From NCBI GenBank assembly GCA_964650845.1, contig CAZYXR010000081.1, positions 1-12,861 on the forward strand: a stretch of DNA of 12,861 nt, read 5' to 3'. A program made the position numbers and the translations under genes. Below, piece after piece: positions 1-5,510 of the stretch (positions within the stretch are counted from its first letter, which is position 1; each line of letters opens with the position of its first letter). The notes under the pieces were generated by a model. It saw nothing but the letters and a program-made list of their open reading frames with translations, searched no databases and was not told where the DNA came from. This DNA is from UBA7692 sp964650845 (GTDB taxonomy: Bacteria > Bacteroidota > Bacteroidia > Chitinophagales > LD1).

Positions 1-1
1 G

Positions 2-259
2 GGAATTGTGTCGAACCCTACCGCAGCATGGGCGAGTTTGTATCCGAACCCTACAACAGGAAATGTTTCGGTAGTGCTGAAAGAAAACCACGACTTTACA
101 CAGGCTATGGTTGCAGATATTTCGGGCAGAACAGTATTTACCCAAGCATTAACCAACAACAATACACAGCAACTAAACACCTCCGAGCTACCCAATGGCA
201 TATACTTTATTACACTGGCTGGCGCAAGCAAACAAACTTTAAAACTGATAAAACAATAA
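2..259 (+). CDS. C-terminal end of a type IX secreted protein (T9SS type A sorting domain), 5' truncated
   Basis: The reading frame is open from the left edge of the window, so only the last 85 residues of a larger protein are present. They form a typical Bacteroidota type IX secretion C-terminal sorting domain. An LYPNPTTGNVSV start is followed by alternating beta-strand segments, a DISGRTV turn, an LPNGIYFI segment and the ending TLKLIKQ. In this family the domain directs outer-membrane translocation by the Por/T9SS machinery and is normally cleaved, leaving the mature protein secreted or attached to the surface. The catalytic or adhesive part lies upstream of the window, so the function of the whole protein cannot be given. 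The GTG at position 8 is an internal codon, not the real start. Confidence is high for the domain and nil for the specific role. Confidence 0.9.
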   Translation, partial: GIVSNPTAAWASLYPNPTTGNVSVVLKENHDFTQAMVADISGRTVFTQALTNNNTQQLNTSELPNGIYFITLAGASKQTLKLIKQ

Positions 260-341
260 CTAGCAATGCGCCTCATGTGTTATTGACAAAACAAACCGCC
301 CATAGCGCATGGCTCAAAGCACTCAACAAAAAAAAAGAATT

Positions 342-566
342 ATGAAAAAGAAATACATAGCAATAGCACTCACAGCTTTTTTATTGGCAGCAGCCACATC
401 TGCAACTGCTCAGTTTTTACCTCCACCAAAACCTGGCCCTGGCGGCCCCGCCAATACGCCTATTGACGGTGGTGTTGTAGCACTTGCCGTTGCAGGCGCA
501 GCGTATGGTTACAAAAAATTGAAAAAGAATAAGCAGGCTGCCGAAGATCAACAAGAGTACCTATAA
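342..566 (+). CDS. small exported protein with a PID-CTERM-like C-terminal sorting signal
   Basis: This is a 74-residue protein. Residues 1-24 look like a signal peptide: a KKK start, a hydrophobic core rich in A, L and I, and a small-residue end ATAQ. A short proline/glycine-rich mature region follows (residues 26-38). Next come PIDGG (40-44), a hydrophobic helix of about 13 residues (45-57) and a basic stretch KKLKKNK (58-64). Motif, membrane helix and basic tail together resemble the tripartite sorting signals of LPXTG and PEP-CTERM proteins. I recall the Bacteroidota version being named PID-CTERM in automated annotation; its processing enzyme is not certain to me. An in-frame ATG at 309 would add 11 polar residues ahead of the signal peptide, so the ATG at 342, preceded by an A-rich stretch, is preferred. 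The gene ends about 100 nt before a strong terminator. Between its two hydrophobic segments there is little room for an enzyme, so a structural or surface role is likelier. This is inference. Confidence 0.75.
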   Translation: MKKKYIAIALTAFLLAAATSATAQFLPPPKPGPGGPANTPIDGGVVALAVAGAAYGYKKLKKNKQAAEDQQEYL

Positions 567-594
567 CCGCCCAACCAAACTATACACTTTTCAT

Positions 595-618
595 CAGCGT
601 TTTGTTTGTAAGACGCTG
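595..618. other. stem-loop in the 3' region of the small exported gene
   Basis: A 9-bp inverted repeat (595-603 with 610-618, one G-U pair) encloses the 6-nt loop GTTTGT. No T-run follows it, so it is not a complete intrinsic terminator. It lies between the stop codon of the small exported protein and the real terminator at 672-705. It could protect the 3' end of that transcript. Confidence 0.45.
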
Positions 619-671
619 GTGGAATCCCCTTCCAAAAAATTCGCCAGTAATAATCTTCCACCCCTAATGCC

Positions 672-705
672 ATCCTCTGCCATCAACAAGGCAGGGGATT
701 TTTTT
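672..705 (+). terminator. rho-independent terminator after the small exported protein gene
   Basis: A 10-bp stem (672-681 with 690-699, one T-G pair) closes on an 8-nt loop and is followed by seven Ts (699-705). The GC-rich arms read CCTCTGCC and GGCAGGGG. The T-run is on the plus strand, so it ends transcription of the gene at 342-566 and insulates it from the converging DUF3467 gene. Confidence 0.85.
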
Positions 706-742
706 GCCTCAATACAAATGAAAGTTCGCTTTGATGTGCAAC

Positions 743-1060
743 CTACGCTTGTGCTACCGGGCCAAAACCCATTGGGAAAGGCGGCAGATTTGAATCGTCT
801 TCTTGTATAGTTCCAAATTGGCTTTCGTATTTCGATACATTATCGGCCAATGCTTTTATCAATCGCTTAGCGTGCTGTGGTGTAAGAATAATTCTCGACT
901 TCACTTTTGCTTTGGCAACGTTTGGCACTAAGCGCACAAAATCAACAACAAACTCGCTGTTGGAATGCGAAATAATGGCAAGGTTAGAATATACACCTTC
1001 AGCTATTTCTTCCGAAAGTTCAATATTGATTTGATTTTCTTGTTGTGGTTGTTGTTCCAT
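743..1060 (-). CDS. DUF3467 family protein
   Basis: This is a 105-residue soluble protein with no signal peptide or membrane segment. It matches the DUF3467 pattern I know from Bacteroidota. An NQINIELSEEIAEGVYSNLAI segment is followed by HSNSEFVVDFVRLVPNVAKAKVKSRIILTP and a helix containing QHAKRLIKALADN. The first 9 residues are a glutamine-rich lead (MEQQPQQEN). The last 20 or so residues are acidic and then proline/glycine-rich and look disordered. No biochemical function is established for the family as far as I know, and I assign none. The gene follows ung on the same strand with a 79-nt gap, so co-transcription is possible. No good promoter is visible in that gap. The start is the only ATG at the beginning of the conserved region. 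Confidence 0.88.
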   Translation of the reverse strand: MEQQPQQENQINIELSEEIAEGVYSNLAIISHSNSEFVVDFVRLVPNVAKAKVKSRIILTPQHAKRLIKALADNVSKYESQFGTIQEDDSNLPPFPMGFGPVAQA

Positions 1061-1139
1061 GATTATTATTTGTGCGCAATGTTACTCTTTACATTTTAGA
1101 TTTTAGTTTTCAGCGCATCATTTCACAACTGTTCTGCAT

Positions 1140-1786
1140 TTATACCTGCCAATCTATTGCAGTTTTGTTTTGCAGGGTAAGTAAGCTATTAGTAGTAGAA
1201 AAGTGTTTGCAACCCAAAAACAGATGTGCCGAAAACGGTGATGGATGCCCCGCCTTTAATACATGATGCTTTTGAGTATCAATCAACGTTTCTTTTTGTT
1301 GAGCGAACTTTCCCCACAACAAAAAAACAATACCACTCCCCTGCTCCGAAATTGTTTTAATCACCGCATCAGTAAAAGTTTGCCATCCACAAGTGGCATG
1401 TGAGTTTGCTTCGCCTTCATTTACAGTAAGAGTNNNNNNNNNNTTCCATGATTAGGTATAGTGAAGCCTACATCTTCCTTTAACTCTTTGTAAATATTCA
1501 TTAAAGATGGCGGAGGCTTTACCCCCTGTGGTACCGAAAAGCACAAACCATGCGCCTGCCCCGCACCATGGTAGGGGTCTTGCCCAATAATGACAACTTT
1601 TAATAACGAAAATGGGGTGAGATTGAAAGCATTAAAAATCAATTGGCCGGGCGGAAAAATCCTTTTACCCTTAGCCTTTTCTGCTACAATAAACTGCTTA
1701 ATATGTGGAAAGTATGGTTTGACAAACTCATCTTGCAGCAGTCTATTCCATGAAGATTCTATTTGCACTTCGTTCATTTGTAACAT
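1140..1786 (-). CDS. ung: uracil-DNA glycosylase, interrupted by an assembly gap
   Basis: The protein removes uracil from DNA and so starts base-excision repair. The N-terminal part (1786-1444) carries the water-activating motif GQDPYHG at residues 68-74, with catalytic Asp70, and ends at PNHG just before the gap. The C-terminal part (1433-1140) begins TLTVNEGEANSHA and carries HPSPFSAH, the DNA-binding leucine-loop motif of family 1 enzymes, then the closing IDW typical of Ung. The two halves lie in different frames across the 10 Ns, because the placeholder is shorter than the missing DNA; I see no sign of a real frameshift. The missing part should be the conserved WA-QGVLLLN segment. The start may be the ATG at 1786 or the in-frame ATG at 1777. 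The 1786 codon begins only four nucleotides beyond the T-run of the rplT terminator. DUF3467 follows downstream. Confidence 0.95.
1434..1443. other. assembly gap (10 Ns) inside ung
   Basis: Ten Ns separate two parts of one gene. The codon phase on each side requires the true gap length to leave remainder 2 on division by 3, whereas 10 leaves 1. Comparison with E. coli Ung from memory (NHG, about 15 residues, then LTV) suggests roughly 44 missing bases. Confidence 0.95.
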
Positions 1787-1790
1787 GCCT

Positions 1791-1825
1791 AAAAAAAGAA
1801 TGGTCGCTCCTTGCGAGAGCGACCA
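1791..1825 (-). terminator. rho-independent terminator of the rpmI-rplT operon
   Basis: On the minus strand a 9-bp perfect stem (TGGTCGCTC paired with GAGCGACCA; arms 1817-1825 and 1801-1809) closes on a 7-nt loop. It is followed by TTC and seven Ts (1797-1791). It begins 38 nt after the rplT stop codon. On the plus strand there is no T-run after the stem, so it acts only on the minus strand. Its T-run ends just before the first possible ung start codon. Confidence 0.9.
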
Positions 1826-1862
1826 AAATTGAACCTATGAAAACACGAAATCTTAAATTCGT

Positions 1863-2207
1863 TTATTTTACTTTGGCTACGATAGCTTTAAAAGCTTCAG
1901 GATTGTTAAGCGCCAAATCAGCTAATGCTTTTCTGTTCAACTCAATTCCTTTCTCTGCAATTTTAGCAATGAATTTTGAATATGACAAACCTTCTTGACG
2001 AACTGCTGCATTTATACGCGCAATCCACAAGCCGCGATACTCTCTTTTCTTTTGTTTTCTGCCGATATACGCATACACACCCGCTTTTTCAACAGCATTT
2101 TTTGCTACTGTATAAACTGTACTACGCGAAAGGAAGTAACCTTTAGCCTTTTTTAATACCTTTTTTCTTCTTGCGCGGCTTGCTACCGCATTTACTGAAC
2201 GTGGCAT
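1863..2207 (-). CDS. rplT: 50S ribosomal protein L20
   Basis: L20 binds 23S rRNA early in assembly of the large ribosomal subunit. The 114-residue length and the sequence are typical. The N-terminal basic extension MPRSVNAVASRARRKK is followed by GYFLSRS, an AYIGRKQKKREYRGLWI core and RINAAVRQEGLSYSKFI. The gene follows rpmI by 22 nt. It has a clear purine-rich Shine-Dalgarno sequence, AGGAGA, at 2221-2216, 8 nt before the ATG. This is noteworthy because Bacteroidota genes often lack such a site, and the other genes here show A-rich leaders instead. An intrinsic terminator follows at 1825-1791. Nothing is unusual in the protein itself. Confidence 0.98.
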   Translation of the reverse strand: MPRSVNAVASRARRKKVLKKAKGYFLSRSTVYTVAKNAVEKAGVYAYIGRKQKKREYRGLWIARINAAVRQEGLSYSKFIAKIAEKGIELNRKALADLALNNPEAFKAIVAKVK

Positions 2208-2229
2208 TTTTTATTTCTCCTGTATTATT

Positions 2230-2427
2230 TTAAGACATTACTAATAAATCCTTAACGCGTTGCATATCTGATTTATGCACCACGCCATCAATGTTCAAAG
2301 CAGTTTTTCTTACTTTGCTTTTGCTTCCCAACAAGTGACGTTTGAAAGCTTTTTTGCGTTTTACTTTACCCGAACCGGTTACTTTGAAACGTTTCTTAGC
2401 TCCCGAATTTGTTTTTACTTTAGGCAT
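2230..2427 (-). CDS. rpmI: 50S ribosomal protein L35
   Basis: This is a 65-residue, strongly basic protein of the large ribosomal subunit. It shows the family pattern MPKVKTNSGAKKRFKVTGSG, then KVKRKKAFKRHLL and a C-terminal helix DMQRVKDLL. It is the first gene of a two-gene operon with rplT. In many bacteria infC lies directly upstream, often with thrS before it. Here the upstream side is instead a short region containing a promoter and then a divergent regulator gene. The -7 element at 2454-2447 puts the likely transcript start only about 14 nt before the ATG, leaving no room for a structured leader. The ATG is preceded by an A-rich stretch rather than a Shine-Dalgarno site. Confidence 0.98.
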   Translation of the reverse strand: MPKVKTNSGAKKRFKVTGSGKVKRKKAFKRHLLGSKSKVRKTALNIDGVVHKSDMQRVKDLLVMS

Positions 2428-2446
2428 CTTTTAATTTTTGGGAGCG

Positions 2447-2476
2447 CAAAGATAGTATTATGAAGCAATTCACAAA
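2447..2476 (-). promoter_or_regulatory. Bacteroidota-type promoter for rpmI-rplT
   Basis: Reading the minus strand, TTTG (2476-2473), an 18-nt spacer and TATCTTTG (2454-2447) match the Bacteroidota housekeeping promoter consensus of a TTTG -33 box and a TAnnTTTG -7 box. The -7 box is a perfect match. The expected transcript start is near 2441, about 14 nt ahead of the rpmI start codon. Confidence 0.75.
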
Positions 2477-2504
2477 ATTGTGATTTAGGAAATGTAAATA
2501 GAAG

Positions 2505-2535
2505 TTTGTATTCTACCACAATAAGTGAAACTTTG
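2505..2535 (+). promoter_or_regulatory. probable promoter for the sigma-54 activator gene
   Basis: TTTG (2505-2508), a 19-nt spacer and AAACTTTG (2528-2535) match the Bacteroidota promoter consensus except for one base at the start of the -7 box. The leader to the ATG at 2571 would be about 30 nt. It diverges from the rpmI promoter, and the two -33 boxes lie about 30 bp apart, so binding events could influence both. Confidence 0.55.
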
Positions 2536-2570
2536 CACCACCCTCACCCCTGTAAATCAGCATTAAACCT

Positions 2571-3818
2571 ATGGAAATTCAATCAATAAAAAATCGTTTT
2601 GGCATATTAGGCAACGCACCCGGTTTAAACCATGCCATCAGCATAGCCGAAAGAGTAGCCTCTACCAACCTTACCGTATTGATAACCGGAGAAAGTGGTG
2701 TTGGTAAAGAAGTATTCTCGCAAATCATACATACCCTGGGCACTCGCAAACACAATCCATTTATTGCTGTAAACTGTGGAGCCATTCCCGAAGGCACAAT
2801 AGATTCAGAGCTGTTTGGACACGAAAAAGGCTCTTTTACCGGTGCTGGCGACCAACGCAAAGGCTATTTTGAAACTGTTGCGGGCGGCACCATCTTTTTA
2901 GATGAAGTGGGCGAATTGCCATTAGGCACACAAGCCCGCTTGCTACGCGTGTTAGAAACCGGAGAGTTTATTCGCGTAGGCTCATCAAAGGTGATGAAAA
3001 CAGATGTGCGCGTAATTGCAGCTACCAATGTAAACCTTCAACATGCAGTTGCGGCAGGGCGTTTTCGCGAAGACCTATATTACCGCTTAAGCACTGTACC
3101 TATCAATATTCCACCTTTGCGCGAGCGGGGCGAAGATATTTACCTGCTTTTCAGAAAGTTTTCTACCGACTTTGCCGAGCGCAACAAAATCACTCCAATA
3201 AAGCTATCGGACGAAGCAAGACATTTAGTAATAAAATACAATTGGCCGGGCAACGTGCGCCAGTTAAAAAATGTAGCCGAGCAGGTTTCAATTCTTGCTT
3301 TGGAGCGCGAAGTAAGTGCACAACAACTTATTGACATTGTACCCGATATTGCCAACAACAAACTTCCGGCACTCACTGGCAGCAATAATATTGATAGCGG
3401 AACTTCGGGCTTTACCGAGCGCGAAATCCTTTACAAACTTATTTTCGATGTAAAAAAAGACTTGAACGACCTCAAGCAATTTGTATTTGATATTGCCAAA
3501 GGTGGTGATTCTACCCAGCATTCTTTTGAAAGCCGAGATATACCAAACACTGTACCATCCTTTATTCCACCAAGTTCAAACCAACCAATTATTCTTGGAG
3601 CAGGCGCAGAACAACGCCCCGTGATAATGCACGAAAAGCCCGATTACCATAGCCACGAAACAATAGATGAAAATCTTTCTTTATTAGATAAAGAGCGTGA
3701 ACTGATTATTAAAGCATTGAAAAAACACAGAAATAAACGCAGAGATGCTGCCGAAGATTTAGGAATTTCTGAAAGAACACTGTACAGAAAGATAAAAGAA
3801 TATCGTTTAGACGAATAA
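2571..3818 (+). CDS. sigma-54-dependent transcriptional activator (AAA+ and Fis-type HTH, no receiver domain)
   Basis: This is a 415-residue bacterial enhancer-binding protein that would use ATP to open promoters held by sigma-54 RNA polymerase. The AAA+ domain starts almost at the N-terminus. It shows Walker A GESGVGKE (40-47), the sigma-54 contact loop as GSFTGA (87-92) in place of the usual GAFTGA, Walker B around GGTIFLDE (105-112), sensor I ATN (151-153), an arginine-finger region REDLYYRL (166-173) and sensor II WPGNVRQL (225-232). About 130 residues of low-complexity linker follow, rich in S, N and P. A Fis-type helix-turn-helix closes the protein (about 370-412, with RRDAAEDLGISERTLYRKI). 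There is no receiver, PAS or GAF domain, so activity must be set by expression, by a partner protein or by the linker. Such stand-alone activators occur widely in Bacteroidota. Its targets are unknown, and I saw no clear sigma-54 promoter in the window. Confidence 0.93.
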   Translation: MEIQSIKNRFGILGNAPGLNHAISIAERVASTNLTVLITGESGVGKEVFSQIIHTLGTRKHNPFIAVNCGAIPEGTIDSELFGHEKGSFTGAGDQRKGYFETVAGGTIFLDEVGELPLGTQARLLRVLETGEFIRVGSSKVMKTDVRVIAATNVNLQHAVAAGRFREDLYYRLSTVPINIPPLRERGEDIYLLFRKFSTDFAERNKITPIKLSDEARHLVIKYNWPGNVRQLKNVAEQVSILALEREVSAQQLIDIVPDIANNKLPALTGSNNIDSGTSGFTEREILYKLIFDVKKDLNDLKQFVFDIAKGGDSTQHSFESRDIPNTVPSFIPPSSNQPIILGAGAEQRPVIMHEKPDYHSHETIDENLSLLDKERELIIKALKKHRNKRRDAAEDLGISERTLYRKIKEYRLDE

Positions 3819-3830
3819 TGCGTTGCTGTT

Positions 3831-3838
3831 TAAATTTG
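3831..3838 (+). promoter_or_regulatory. -7 element ahead of the biotin carboxylase gene
   Basis: TAAATTTG is a perfect match to the Bacteroidota -7 consensus TAnnTTTG. It lies 21 nt before the TTG start codon and just after the stop of the upstream gene. The -33 region holds only TTTA at a suitable distance, so this is a plausible but incomplete promoter. Confidence 0.45.
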
Positions 3839-3859
3839 TAATCCATCAAAAACAATCAA

Positions 3860-5347
3860 TTGAAAAAACTACTTGTTGCCAACCGTGGCGAAATTGCATT
3901 GCGAATTATGCGCTCGGCAAAAGAAATGGGAATAAAAACCGTTGCTGTATTTTCCGAAGCCGATAGACTAATGCCGTTTGTAAAATATGCAGACGAAGCC
4001 GTTTGCATTGGCGCAGCAGCCTCAAAAGATTCATATTTATTGGGCGATAAAATTATTGCCACCGCAAAGCAGCTTCATGTAGATGCCATTCATCCCGGAT
4101 ACGGTTTTTTGAGCGAAAACGCAGCTTTTGCCAAAGCAGTAGAAAAAGCCGGAATAACATTTGTCGGCCCCACACCCGAAGCCATAGAAGTAATGGGCAG
4201 TAAACTTGCCGCAAAAGAAGCCGCAAAGCGATTCAATATACCCATGGTGCCGGGCAGCGATGGGGCAATTACCGATGTAAATGAAGCCAAGGCTTTAGCC
4301 CAAAAAACAGGCTACCCTATTTTAATAAAAGCAAGTGCCGGTGGTGGTGGAAAAGGGATGCGCGTAGTGCAGCACGAGGCTGAGCTCGAAGAGCAAATGC
4401 AGCGCGCACAAAGCGAAGCAAAAAACTCTTTTGGCGATGATAGTGTTTTTATTGAGAAATACGTTGGTTCGCCCAAGCACATAGAAGTACAAGTATTGGC
4501 CGATGCACATGGAAACATTGTACATCTCTTTGAACGCGAATGCTCGGTGCAGCGTAGGCATCAAAAGGTGATTGAAGAAGCTCCAAGTTCCTGCTTAGAT
4601 GAAACAAAACGAATGGCAATTGGCGCAGCGGCAGTAGATGTGGCGCGTTCTTGCAATTACAGAGGAGCTGGCACCGTAGAGTTTTTGGTGGACGAGCAAC
4701 TAAACTTCTATTTTTTAGAAATGAATACCCGCCTACAAGTAGAACACCCAGTTACCGAAATGATAACAGGAGTGGATTTGGTAAAAGAACAATTAAAAAT
4801 TGCGCGTGGCGAAATACTTTCGTTCAAACAAGAAGATCTAAAAATCAATGGTCACGCGGTAGAATTGCGGGTATATGCCGAAGACCCTCTCAATAACTTC
4901 TTGCCAGATATTGGCAAATTAGAATCGTATCAAAAACCCGAAGGACCGGGCGTGCGCGTGGACGATGGCTACGAAGAAGGCATGAACATCCCTATCTATT
5001 ACGACCCCATGCTTGCAAAACTTATTGCCTTTGCCGACACCCGTGCGCAGGCAATTGCCCGCCTGCTTCGCGCCATTGATGAATACAAAATTACAGGGGT
5101 GAAAACCACTCTTTCATTTGGAAAATTTGTTTTGAAACATCCCGACTTTATCTCCGCAAACTTCGACACTCATTTTGTTACAAAACATTTTGCACCCGAA
5201 AAGCTACTTGAGCAAAACAGTAATGAAGAGTTAATTGCCGCTATTGTTGCCGCCAAGTTCGCAACCAACAAAAACAACCAACAAAAAGCAGCCGTTACCA
5301 CAGGCAATGTTTCAAAGTGGAAAAGTAGAACTTCGTTGCACGGATAA
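3860..5347 (+). CDS. accC: biotin carboxylase subunit of an acyl-CoA carboxylase
   Basis: The enzyme uses ATP and bicarbonate to carboxylate biotin on a carrier protein, supplying acetyl-CoA or propionyl-CoA carboxylase. The 495 residues contain the N-terminal LLVANRGEIALRI, HPGYGFLSEN, the ATP-grasp glycine loop GGGGKGM (161-167), the ERECSVQRRHQKVIEEAPS segment and the catalytic EMNTRLQVEHPVTE segment. No biotin-attachment motif (AMKM type) is present, so this is the separate carboxylase subunit and not a fused pyruvate or acyl-CoA carboxylase. It is about 45 residues longer than E. coli AccC, with a poorly conserved tail rich in A, N and Q. The start is a TTG codon: the conserved N-terminus begins exactly there and the next in-frame ATG would cut off the conserved NRGEIA motif. 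No carrier or carboxyltransferase gene is adjacent. The symbol is used for the family; whether the substrate is acetyl- or propionyl-CoA cannot be read from the sequence. Confidence 0.93.
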   Translation: MKKLLVANRGEIALRIMRSAKEMGIKTVAVFSEADRLMPFVKYADEAVCIGAAASKDSYLLGDKIIATAKQLHVDAIHPGYGFLSENAAFAKAVEKAGITFVGPTPEAIEVMGSKLAAKEAAKRFNIPMVPGSDGAITDVNEAKALAQKTGYPILIKASAGGGGKGMRVVQHEAELEEQMQRAQSEAKNSFGDDSVFIEKYVGSPKHIEVQVLADAHGNIVHLFERECSVQRRHQKVIEEAPSSCLDETKRMAIGAAAVDVARSCNYRGAGTVEFLVDEQLNFYFLEMNTRLQVEHPVTEMITGVDLVKEQLKIARGEILSFKQEDLKINGHAVELRVYAEDPLNNFLPDIGKLESYQKPEGPGVRVDDGYEEGMNIPIYYDPMLAKLIAFADTRAQAIARLLRAIDEYKITGVKTTLSFGKFVLKHPDFISANFDTHFVTKHFAPEKLLEQNSNEELIAAIVAAKFATNKNNQQKAAVTTGNVSKWKSRTSLHG

Positions 5348-5449
5348 AACAGCACCTACTTTTAACCCAAATACTTTTTCCCTTTTTTCGGTCTGTTTGG
5401 CGACAACACAACCACGCCTAAATGAGAAAGATTCTATTATGCTGTTGAG

Positions 5450-5465
5450 ATGATTTGATAATCAT
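5450..5465. repeat. short palindrome upstream of the PLP enzyme gene
   Basis: ATGATT and AATCAT form a 6-bp inverted repeat around the 4-nt spacer TGAT, 45 nt ahead of the preferred start at 5511. It could be an operator, but arms this short occur by chance in AT-rich DNA. Confidence 0.25.
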
Positions 5466-5510
5466 GTGGATTACATTTATCATTTTCGCCCCATTCAAAT
5501 TACTGATCAA

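Noticed and set aside
254..285. 7-bp inverted repeat CAATAAC/GTTATTG overlapping the stop of the T9SS gene, considered as a terminator.
   Set aside because: The loop is 18 nt, the stem is AT-rich and no T-run follows.
619..810. Plus-strand open frame beginning with a VESPSK-like phrase, reminiscent of topoisomerase I.
   Set aside because: The resemblance stops after a few residues, the frame runs through the terminator and then antisense to the DUF3467 gene.
1077..1084. TAACATTG on the minus strand, considered as a -7 element for the DUF3467 gene.
   Set aside because: It has one mismatch and no TTG box at a suitable distance.
1640..3251. A 13-base string CAATTGGCCGGGC found at 1640-1652 and 3239-3251, with a shorter copy near 6328.
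   Set aside because: All copies lie inside coding sequence of unrelated genes in different contexts (for example the WPGN motif), so chance and codon use explain them.
3288..3521. Antisense open frames inside the sigma-54 activator and accC genes.
   Set aside because: They show no family features and are explained by the composition of the real genes opposite.
5348..5510. Possible riboswitch or promoter before the PLP enzyme gene.
   Set aside because: No SAM-riboswitch-like helices were recognisable, and the TTTG/TACATTTA pair has a spacer of only 14 nt.
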